Assembly: GCA_905612405.1 (NCBI GenBank)
Contig: CAJQRX010000034.1
Span: forward strand, 1-34,611
Direction of reading: 5' to 3'
Source: an uncultured Candidatus Thioglobus sp.
Lineage (GTDB): Bacteria > Pseudomonadota > Gammaproteobacteria > PS1 > Pseudothioglobaceae
DNA: 34,611 nt
In this document: piece by piece, positions 16,985-23,392 of the stretch
Position numbering within the stretch: the first letter of the stretch is position 1
Layout: each line of letters opens with the position of its first letter
Notes under the pieces: model-generated
Told to the model about the DNA's origin: nothing
Seen by the model: only the letters and a program-made list of their open reading frames with translations
The model's database searches: none
Program-made: the position numbers and the translations under genes

Positions 16985-17018
16985 AATAACTAATTATTTT
17001 GAATAATTAGTTATTTTT
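16985..17018 (+). terminator. Terminator after the betaine methyltransferase
   Basis: A perfect 14-bp stem starts at the base after the stop codon: AATAACTAATTATT (16985-16998), loop TTG, AATAATTAGTTATT (17002-17015), then further T. The stem is AT-rich but long. It isolates the methyltransferase gene from the regulator gene. Confidence 0.75.
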
Positions 17019-17077
17019 GTGATAAGATAATTTTCTCTATAGTGTAATTTTATTTATTCTTAGTAAATTATTAATTC

Positions 17078-17728
17078 ATGGCTTCAACTAAAAACAGTAC
17101 GCAAAAAGATCAAAGCATATCCATAGTAAACAAAAATCTTCCAAGTTTTGGAACCGATAAACAGCTAGAAGCATCGATTGGAAAGCAGGTCAGGATCTCC
17201 AGAAAAAGTGCCGGCGTTACGTTGCAGCAACTCTCCAAGCAATCGCTACTATCAGCTAGTATGCTTTCAAAAATTGAGAATGGTCAAATTAGCGCCTCAT
17301 TAAAAACAATTCAGCTAATCTGTCATGCTCTTAATATCTCAATTACGTCATTATTTAAGCAGCATGATAAAGACGTAGAGCCAACCTTTATTAAATCAGG
17401 TAATGGTTTAACGATCGAGAGGGCGGGGTCAGATGAAAGCAGGCACTATCAGTTACTTGGTAATAATGTGAGCGGATCTCTCAAAGTTGAGCCCTGCCTA
17501 ATTACTGTAACTTCAACAGACTATGATTTTCCTGACTTTCAGCATAAAGGTGTTGAGTTCATTTATATGCTTAAAGGTGAAATGGATTATTATTATGGTA
17601 CTAAGATCTATCACTTCCAGAAGGGGGACTCTATTTATTTTGATTCAGATAAGCCGCATGGACCAAAAAAAATAATTAGTGATGAGTGTCAGTTTTTAAC
17701 GGTTATCTGCTCAAGTACCTCTGATTAG
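17078..17728 (+). CDS. XRE-family regulator with C-terminal cupin domain
   Basis: The 216-residue protein has a helix-turn-helix of the Cro/CI type at about residues 32-90 (GKQVRISRKSAGVTLQQLS, then LSASMLSKIENGQISAS) and a cupin at about 135-212 with the typical GVEFIYMLKGEMDYYYG and GDSIYFDSDKPHGPK blocks. Such proteins bind a small ligand in the cupin and control nearby catabolic genes. It sits alone directly upstream of gmaS, on the same strand, making the gmaS promoter and leader its most likely target and an amine, glutamylamide or amino acid its likely ligand (inference). There is no Shine-Dalgarno sequence before the ATG. The N-terminal extension of about 30 polar residues is longer than usual. 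Confidence 0.9.
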   Translation: MASTKNSTQKDQSISIVNKNLPSFGTDKQLEASIGKQVRISRKSAGVTLQQLSKQSLLSASMLSKIENGQISASLKTIQLICHALNISITSLFKQHDKDVEPTFIKSGNGLTIERAGSDESRHYQLLGNNVSGSLKVEPCLITVTSTDYDFPDFQHKGVEFIYMLKGEMDYYYGTKIYHFQKGDSIYFDSDKPHGPKKIISDECQFLTVICSSTSD

Positions 17729-17877
17729 GTCGATTAAAGTTTATACTAATTTAGTTTTTTTCCCAAAATTATCTTTCCCTAAATGCTTTCTAAATTCTAA
17801 CTTATTTCGTGTTTTAGTGAAATTATTTAGAAGAAAATCAACGATTTATTATAGTTCTTTATAATCAATAAAATTTC

Positions 17878-17907
17878 TTGACAATGGAATATCATTAGGC
17901 GTATACT
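17878..17907 (+). promoter_or_regulatory. Sigma-70-type promoter of gmaS
   Basis: A consensus -35 TTGACA (17878-17883) lies 18 bases before a TATACT -10 (17902-17907). The start site would be near 17914, about 187 bases before the gmaS ATG. Confidence 0.65.
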
Positions 17908-18001
17908 CGATGTGTAATTTGCCGCTACTTCAATCTTTTTGGAGCTAAAAAGAGTCTCATTTATTTGATCTCTATAACTAAGTCAGCAGTAAATTCATTG
18001 G

Positions 18002-18044
18002 TGCTTCTGTTTTGGTTTATATCTTGCAAATCAAAATAAAAGCA
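18002..18044 (+). ncRNA. Long hairpin in the gmaS leader
   Basis: TGCTTCTGTTTTGGTTT (18002-18018) pairs with AAATCAAAATAAAAGCA (18028-18044): 17 positions with two G-U pairs and one C-A mismatch, around a 9-base loop ATATCTTGC. The loop shares ATCTT with the left arm of the following terminator-like hairpin, so the two could compete for the same partner strand. Confidence 0.5.
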
Positions 18045-18056
18045 TGCAAAGGGGGT

Positions 18057-18087
18057 AAATCTTTAATAAAGATTTTTTTTATTTTTT
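18057..18087 (+). terminator. Terminator-like hairpin directly before gmaS (possible attenuator)
   Basis: AAATCTTT (18057-18064), loop AAT, AAAGATTT (18068-18075), then a T-rich run broken by one A up to 18087. The GGAGAGG ribosome-binding site starts two bases later and the gmaS ATG 13 bases after the run. A terminator in this position would control whether gmaS is transcribed at all. Confidence 0.5.
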
Positions 18088-18100
18088 CGGAGAGGATTAA

Positions 18101-19576
18101 ATGACAGATTTAGAACAGCACGTTAACGAGCCCGGTCGCGACAAACTTGTAAAAGATGTCAAGACTAAGATCGATGCATTGGGCGTTACATATGTATATT
18201 ATCAATTTGTTTCAGTTACAGGCCGCATTGTTGGTAAAGGTATTCCTGCACGCCATTGGGAGAGATTGGCTGAAAAAGGATTTCAACTCGTATATGGCTC
18301 AACAGCTAATTTATTCGTTGACCGTCATGGTGATTATATTGGTTATGGCCCTGAAGCTTCAGAGCTTGTAGGTCTTCCAGATCCTGACACTTTTTGTCAG
18401 CTTCCATGGGATAAAAGAGTAGCGCGTGTTTTTTGTAGACTTTATAGAAACCGTGAAGAGCGTGAAAATCCTGGCGAAGCATTAACATCAGATTGTCGAG
18501 GTAACTTATATAGACAACATAAAGAATTCCAAGATCAGTATGGATTAGATATGCGTTGTGGCACAGAGCCAGAAATGATGTGGCTTAAGCGCGGCGAAGA
18601 TGGTCAGCCAAATGGTGGAGTAACAAAGCCAAACTGTTATCACATTGATCAGTTTGAAGAGTTGCGTCCTGTATTTATGAAAGTTATTGAATATTCTGAG
18701 CAAATGGGTCTTGATATTATTCAAGGTGACCATGAAGATGCTCCAGGTCAATTAGAGCTTAATACACAATTTGATGACGTATTAAGAAATGCCGACCGCT
18801 TGACGACTTATCGTCAAATTTGTGCGCAAGTTGCTCGTGAGTTTGGATTAATTGCTTGCTTTATGAGTAAACCTTTTATGGGAGTATCTGCATCAGGTTG
18901 TCACCACAATATGTCTTTATGGAAAGGTGGTAAAGATGTATTCCATCCAGAGATTGCAGGTGAAGGCGAGCTTCCAGGTATGCCTGGTAACTTTATGTAC
19001 AAAGAGGGCGGTGACAATACATTTATGCCAGACCCTTCAATTGATGAAAAGATGCCTGGTCCAATTGGACTTCAGTCAATCGGCGGTGTTATTAAGCACT
19101 TACCAGCACTAACTTCAATTGGCTCTTCTACAGTTAACTCGTATCGCCGTCTTTGGGATACTGGCTTTTGGGCGCCAATCTTTGCAGATTGGGGTTATCA
19201 AAACCGTACTTGCGCTCTTCGTGTTTCTGCGCCAGGTCGTTTTGAATACCGCTCAGTTGACTCAATGGTTAATCCTTACTTAATGGGATCGGCATTATTA
19301 AAGGCGATGGGTGATGGTATTGATAATAATCTTGACGCAGGTGAGCCTGAAGAGCGCAATATTTATGCAGCCATGGAGGCAGGAAAGCAGGTTAAGAAGC
19401 TTCCTATGTCTTTAGGTGAAGCGCTAAAAGAGTTAGACAATGATGAAGTAATTAAATCATCGATGCCTAATGAGATGTATAAAGTTTTTCATCATTATAA
19501 GACAGATGAATGGGAGAAATTTAATGCCACAGTTACAGATTGGGATTTAGAAACTTATATAGATTGCTTGCCTTAG
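18101..19576 (+). CDS. gmaS: Gamma-glutamylmethylamide synthetase-like (glutamine synthetase superfamily)
   Basis: GmaS joins methylamine to glutamate using ATP, giving gamma-glutamylmethylamide. The 491-residue protein has glutamine synthetase hallmarks: the catalytic-domain block MRCGTEPEMMWL, the metal- and glutamate-binding GDHEDAPGQLELN, FMSKPFMGVSASGCHHNMSLW, the nucleotide-binding NSYRRL and NRTCALRVSAPGRFEYR, and SMVNPYL. It is longer than typical GmaS (about 440-460 residues). The assignment as GmaS rather than ammonia-using glutamine synthetase rests mainly on the MgsABC-like genes directly downstream. A different primary amine (ethylamine, isopropylamine, ethanolamine) is possible. 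It has a GGAGAGG site, a structured leader, and a terminator-like hairpin after the stop. Confidence 0.75.
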   Translation: MTDLEQHVNEPGRDKLVKDVKTKIDALGVTYVYYQFVSVTGRIVGKGIPARHWERLAEKGFQLVYGSTANLFVDRHGDYIGYGPEASELVGLPDPDTFCQLPWDKRVARVFCRLYRNREERENPGEALTSDCRGNLYRQHKEFQDQYGLDMRCGTEPEMMWLKRGEDGQPNGGVTKPNCYHIDQFEELRPVFMKVIEYSEQMGLDIIQGDHEDAPGQLELNTQFDDVLRNADRLTTYRQICAQVAREFGLIACFMSKPFMGVSASGCHHNMSLWKGGKDVFHPEIAGEGELPGMPGNFMYKEGGDNTFMPDPSIDEKMPGPIGLQSIGGVIKHLPALTSIGSSTVNSYRRLWDTGFWAPIFADWGYQNRTCALRVSAPGRFEYRSVDSMVNPYLMGSALLKAMGDGIDNNLDAGEPEERNIYAAMEAGKQVKKLPMSLGEALKELDNDEVIKSSMPNEMYKVFHHYKTDEWEKFNATVTDWDLETYIDCLP

Positions 19577-19604
19577 GGCTAAGTATTCTTTAGTTTTTTT
19601 AGAG

Positions 19605-19630
19605 TGCCCACTTAACGGTGGGCAATTTTT
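19605..19630 (+). terminator. Hairpin/terminator between gmaS and mgsA
   Basis: TGCCCAC (19605-19611) pairs with GTGGGCA (19618-19624) around a 6-base loop, followed by ATTTTT. It lies 28 bases after the gmaS stop and 21 before mgsA. It probably terminates only part of the transcripts, making gmaS more abundant than the mgs genes. Confidence 0.7.
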
Positions 19631-19651
19631 CGGGAAAAGGGAGATTATTTT

Positions 19652-20590
19652 ATGTGCGGTATAGCGGGAATTATTCATAAAAAAGCTGGAAAAGGCGTAA
19701 ACATTGGTCAGCAAATGACATCAATGCTGCAGGCTTTAAAGCACAGAGGTCCAGACTCAACTGGATATGCAATGTATGGTAAAGGCAATGGAAATCAAAT
19801 ATTAAGATTTAAAGTTGCTGAAGCTGCTGATCTAGAAGGTAGCTATGATATTCATGCTACTATCAAACATCGTTTGGAAATAGTAAATTCAAGACTTACT
19901 GAATTAGGTGTTAAAGTTGTCAAGAAAGAAAGTCCAACTGAATATGCCCATCGTTATGAAGTAGAGTTTTCAGGAGATATGAAAAAAGTTGCTGACTTTG
20001 TTGAAGATGTTGAAGGCGTTGAGATTTTATCTATTGGTAACTCACTTGAGTTAGTAAAAGACTTAGGAGACGCATCGGTTGTTTCTAACCAGTATGGCTT
20101 AAATGACTTTAACGGAACTCATGGAATTGGACACACCAGAATGGCGACAGAATCTGACGTAGATATTCGCTCTGCTCATCCTTACTGGGCTTATCCTTTT
20201 AGTGATGTTGCAGTTGTTCATAATGGACAGTTGACAAATTACTGGACAAATAGACGCTCTCTTGAGCGCTCTGGCCACCGTTTTTCATCGAACTGTGACT
20301 CAGAACTCATTGCTGTTTATCTTGCAGACAGAATGAGCCAAGGTGACGATTTAGAAACTGCTATGAAAGGCTCAATAGACTACCTTGATGGCGTTTTCAC
20401 TTATTTGGTTGCAACAAAAGATCAACTTGGTATGGCCAAGGATGTTATGGCTGCTAAACCAATGGTTGTATACGAAGGCGAAGATATGATTGCGTTAGCT
20501 TCTGAAGAGGTTGCAATTAGAACTTTATTTGATCATCGTATTGATACATTTGACCCATATCACGGAGAGGTAAAAGTATGGCAGAACTAA
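19652..20590 (+). CDS. mgsA: N-methylglutamate synthase subunit A-like (class II glutamine amidotransferase)
   Basis: The 312-residue protein begins MCGIAGIIHK, so after Met removal Cys2 is the N-terminal nucleophile. Further family blocks are LKHRGPDSTGYAMYG, GIGHTRMATES, VVHNGQLTNYW and SNCDSELIAVYL. It corresponds to the glutaminase part of glutamate synthase as a separate subunit. In the N-methylglutamate route this subunit would act on gamma-glutamylmethylamide and pass methylamine to MgsC. Similar proteins are named GlxB in rhizobia. Residues of about 55-145 form an insertion relative to minimal amidotransferase domains. It has a GGGAG site and its end overlaps mgsB by 13 bases. Confidence 0.82.
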   Translation: MCGIAGIIHKKAGKGVNIGQQMTSMLQALKHRGPDSTGYAMYGKGNGNQILRFKVAEAADLEGSYDIHATIKHRLEIVNSRLTELGVKVVKKESPTEYAHRYEVEFSGDMKKVADFVEDVEGVEILSIGNSLELVKDLGDASVVSNQYGLNDFNGTHGIGHTRMATESDVDIRSAHPYWAYPFSDVAVVHNGQLTNYWTNRRSLERSGHRFSSNCDSELIAVYLADRMSQGDDLETAMKGSIDYLDGVFTYLVATKDQLGMAKDVMAAKPMVVYEGEDMIALASEEVAIRTLFDHRIDTFDPYHGEVKVWQN

Positions 20591-21420
20591 GGAAGGAAAC
20601 GTCCCAAGAAATGGGACTTCACGATGAGCAATTAAAAGGAAGAACTCAAAAAAAATTCTTTTCTATTGATGAAAGTGAAAATTTAACATATTTTCACTCA
20701 TTTGATGTTGATACTAGCAAGACTGCTACGATTGATGCACTTGACATGACGCCAAGAGAAATTAATCGTGAAATCAGAGAATTAATGGAAAAAGGTATTG
20801 GCGATATTACTGTTGATAATCCTATGTCAAGACATGGTGTTGGTGTTGGTATATTAAACAGACTTAACTTAACTTTCTCAGATAGTTTAGGCTATTTTGG
20901 TTGCGGCTTAATTGATGGGCCTAATGTTCATATTAAAGGTCGTGTTGGTTGGTCATGTGCAGAAAATATGATGGCTGGAACTGTTGTTATTGATAAAAAT
21001 GCTGGTTCAACTTTTGGCGCTGCTATTCGTGGAGGCGATCTAGTCTGTAAAGGTAGTGTTGGCGCACGTACTGGTATTGATCAGAAGGGCGGCACAATTA
21101 TTGTTGGCGGTAAGACAGGTGCATTTTCTGGATTTATGATGCAGCGTGGACGAATGATTGTTTTGGGTGATGCTGGAATGAACTTAGGTGACTCAATGTA
21201 TGACGGCACTATTTATGTTGGCGGTGAAGTAGAAGAACTTGGAGTTGACTGTGTTCAGGCTGACATGACAGAACTTGATGTTCGCTACTTAACAGAGAAA
21301 TTAGCCCTTTATGGAATGAAGACTCCTAGAGGCGTTGAGAAAATGCAAAAGCATGTTTCTGGAAAAATGCTATGGAACTACGCTAACTTAGAGCCTAACG
21401 AGAAAAAACTAATTCTTTAA
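20578..21420 (+). CDS. mgsB: N-methylglutamate synthase subunit B-like (GXGXG domain)
   Basis: The 280-residue protein is the GXGXG beta-helix domain of glutamate synthase as a separate subunit (GlxC type). Repeated turns of the helix are visible: GRVGWSCAENMMAGTVVIDK, AAIRGGDLVCKGSVGARTGI, KGGTIIVGGKTGAFSGFMMQ, GRMIVLGDAGMNLGDSMYDG. The N-terminal about 85 residues are polar and helical, outside the domain. It has a structural role linking MgsA and MgsC. The start overlaps the end of mgsA by 13 bases; a GGAG lies upstream within mgsA, so translation is probably coupled. Confidence 0.85.
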   Translation: MAELRKETSQEMGLHDEQLKGRTQKKFFSIDESENLTYFHSFDVDTSKTATIDALDMTPREINREIRELMEKGIGDITVDNPMSRHGVGVGILNRLNLTFSDSLGYFGCGLIDGPNVHIKGRVGWSCAENMMAGTVVIDKNAGSTFGAAIRGGDLVCKGSVGARTGIDQKGGTIIVGGKTGAFSGFMMQRGRMIVLGDAGMNLGDSMYDGTIYVGGEVEELGVDCVQADMTELDVRYLTEKLALYGMKTPRGVEKMQKHVSGKMLWNYANLEPNEKKLIL

Positions 21421-21455
21421 TAGTGCTTTTAACAAATTAAATAAAAGGAAATATT

Positions 21456-22790
21456 ATGAGTGATTCGGAAAAACATAGACTAGGTAAAAGTTTTATCTTC
21501 CCTAAAGCAGTGATGGACGATATTCACATTAAGTCTGATTTGGGAAGATACAGAATGAGAGGTTTCTCTCTATTTAAAAAAATTCCAACATGGGACGATT
21601 TAACATTTATGCCAGGAACGTTAACCCGTTTTGTTATTGAGGGTTATAGAGAAAAATGTTTAACTAAAACAATTATTGGGCCAGAGGCTCCAAGACCATT
21701 AGAGCTCGACATTCCAATTTATATTACAGGAATGAGTTTTGGTGCGTTGAGTTATGAGGCTAAAACTGCTCTAGCTCGTGGTGCTACGATGGCAGGAACA
21801 GCTACTTGCTCAGGTGAGGGTGGAATGATTCCAGATGAGAGGCGTTATTCAAGTAAATGGTTTTATCAGTGTATCCAGTCTCGTTATGGTTTTAATCCAC
21901 AACATTTACGTTTAGCTGATAGTGTTGAGTTTTTTATTGGCCAAGGTTGTAAGGTTGGTTTAGGCGGACACCTAATGGGTCAAAAAGTTACAGACCAGGT
22001 TGCTGAAATGCGTTCTTTGCCTGCTGGTATTGATCAGCGCTCTCCTGCGAGACATCCAGACTGGCTTGGACCAGATGATTTGGCGCTTAAAATTGAAGAA
22101 ATTCGTGAAGCGACAGATGGTCAGATTCCAATTCAGCTAAAACTTGGAGCAGCGCGTGTATACGATGACGTACGAATGGCTGCTAAAACTGGTTGTGATA
22201 GTATTTATATTGATGGTATGGAAGGCGGAACTGCTGCTGGACCACATATTGCAACAGAGGAGACTGGAATTCCAGGAATTGCAGCAATTCGTCAGGCTCG
22301 AAGAGCAATTGATGATGTTGGAATGAGTGGCAGAATTTCTTTAGTTTATGCTGGTGGTATTCGAAATGGTGGTGACGTTGCTAAAGCTGTTGCACTTGGT
22401 GCTGATGCAGTTGCAATTGGTCACTCATCTCTTATGGCGCTTAACTGTAATAGAGACATTCCTGAGGCTGATTTTGAAGCTGAAATGGGCGTTAAAGCTG
22501 GTGAATGTTATCACTGTCATACTGGGCGCTGCCCAGTTGGTGTTGCAACTCAAGATCCTGAGCTTAGAAAACGTCTTGATCCTGATGAGGCATCAGAGCG
22601 TGTATACAACTTCTTACACACACTAGCAATCGAGTGTCAAATGATGGCTCGTGCATGTGGTAAGACAAATATACATTCTTTAGAGCCAGAAGATCTAGCT
22701 GCTCTAACTATGGAGGCTTCAGCTTGTGCACAAGTTCCTATTGCAGGTTCACAGCACACGGTTGGTCGTCCTGATATGACACGTTTTTAA
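21456..22790 (+). CDS. mgsC: N-methylglutamate synthase subunit C-like (FMN/Fe-S synthase)
   Basis: The 444-residue protein is the FMN-binding synthase domain of glutamate synthase. It has the DIPIYITGMSFGALSYEAKTA start, a GEGGMIPDER block, the IQLKLGAARVYDDVRMAAKTG segment, YIDGMEGGTAAGPHI, and LVYAGGIRNGGDVAKAVALGADAVAIG for FMN phosphate binding. Cys351, Cys354 and Cys359 in GECYHCHTGRCPVG are the 3Fe-4S ligands. With MgsA and MgsB it would form N-methylglutamate. The gene follows mgsB after 35 bases with an AAAAGGAA site and precedes the 128-residue unknown by 14 bases. Confidence 0.87.
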   Translation: MSDSEKHRLGKSFIFPKAVMDDIHIKSDLGRYRMRGFSLFKKIPTWDDLTFMPGTLTRFVIEGYREKCLTKTIIGPEAPRPLELDIPIYITGMSFGALSYEAKTALARGATMAGTATCSGEGGMIPDERRYSSKWFYQCIQSRYGFNPQHLRLADSVEFFIGQGCKVGLGGHLMGQKVTDQVAEMRSLPAGIDQRSPARHPDWLGPDDLALKIEEIREATDGQIPIQLKLGAARVYDDVRMAAKTGCDSIYIDGMEGGTAAGPHIATEETGIPGIAAIRQARRAIDDVGMSGRISLVYAGGIRNGGDVAKAVALGADAVAIGHSSLMALNCNRDIPEADFEAEMGVKAGECYHCHTGRCPVGVATQDPELRKRLDPDEASERVYNFLHTLAIECQMMARACGKTNIHSLEPEDLAALTMEASACAQVPIAGSQHTVGRPDMTRF

Positions 22791-22804
22791 GATAAGGAGT
22801 TATT

Positions 22805-23191
22805 ATGAGTAAGAAAGAAGAAACATTTGTTGTTGGCGCTGATGGTTTAGATACTGATCGCGAGCAAATGATTGGACAACATATTGGTTATAGATATGAT
22901 GTAAACCTTGTTCCTGATCTTAAGTTTATAACGCCTTTTCTACAAAAATATATTGAAAAAATGGGCTGGAAAGATCTAAACTGGTTAGAAGATATTCATA
23001 TGGGTTATGAGGGCGAACAAGCTGCTGTCTTTGATAGAAATATTAATGGTTGGGTAACTATTCCAGATAATATAAAACTACCAAACAATCAACAGGAGCG
23101 AGATATGATTGCTCGTGAATTATTGGTTAAGTTTCAAATGTCAGAAAGCCATCCAATGGTTGATCTTAATAATGCTTACCGTAAATTCTAA
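22805..23191 (+). CDS. Uncharacterised 128-residue protein at the end of the gmaS-mgs unit
   Basis: A perfect AAGGAG site precedes the ATG and the gene starts 14 bases after mgsC, so it is co-transcribed and co-expressed. The product is soluble, acidic and has no cysteine, signal or membrane span. Visible segments are a charged N-terminus, QHIGYRYDVNLVPDLKF, a tryptophan-containing MGWKDLNWLEDIHMGYEGEQ stretch, GWVTIPDNIKLP and a helical C-terminal third ending NNAYRKF. I do not recognise a family. Position suggests an accessory or assembly subunit of the synthase, or a small enzyme acting on its product. Confidence 0.85.
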   Translation: MSKKEETFVVGADGLDTDREQMIGQHIGYRYDVNLVPDLKFITPFLQKYIEKMGWKDLNWLEDIHMGYEGEQAAVFDRNINGWVTIPDNIKLPNNQQERDMIARELLVKFQMSESHPMVDLNNAYRKF

Positions 23192-23221
23192 CTACTGTAA
23201 GTGATTTACAAAGGGTTGGAT

Positions 23222-23283
23222 TAGAGTAGAAACTCTACATCTTTATTCCTTAGTTTTTCGGCATTCCACCCCCTGGAATGCCG
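23222..23283 (+). terminator. Tandem hairpins after the gmaS-mgs unit
   Basis: The first hairpin is TAGAGT-AGAA-ACTCTA (23222-23237). The second is a perfect 10-bp GC-rich stem, CGGCATTCCA (23259-23268), loop CCCCC, TGGAATGCCG (23274-23283). No T run follows the second stem on either strand, so it may stabilise the 3' end or need a factor to stop transcription. Confidence 0.5.
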
Positions 23284-23335
23284 TATAAACTGTTCTCAGT
23301 GTGAAATTTATTATTTCAACATATGAGTTTTCAAA

Positions 23336-23364
23336 TTGACCTATAAATTATTAGTATGTATACT
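23336..23364 (+). promoter_or_regulatory. Sigma-70-type promoter of the DUF1989-GcvT gene
   Basis: TTGACC (23336-23341) and TATACT (23359-23364) are 17 bases apart. The start site would be near 23371, giving a leader of only about 22 nt with no Shine-Dalgarno sequence. Confidence 0.65.
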
Positions 23365-23392
23365 CAAAATATCTATTAAATCATCCAACTAA

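Larger units (their letters stand above)
17729..18100 (+). promoter_or_regulatory. Long structured leader region before gmaS
   Basis: This 372-base gap contains a good promoter (17878-17907) and then a leader of about 190 nt. The leader holds a 7-bp hairpin at 17934-17953 (TCTTTTT/AAAAAGA), a 17-bp stem at 18002-18044, and a terminator-like hairpin at 18057-18087 that ends next to the GGAGAGG ribosome-binding site. I recognise no known riboswitch consensus. The arrangement suggests control by attenuation or by a new RNA element. The first part (17729-17870) is AT-rich with nothing clear. Confidence 0.5.

Noticed and set aside
17914..18100. Glycine riboswitch or glnA-type RNA in the gmaS leader
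   Set aside because: I could not find the conserved core sequences of these classes; only hairpins are visible, so no known class is assigned.
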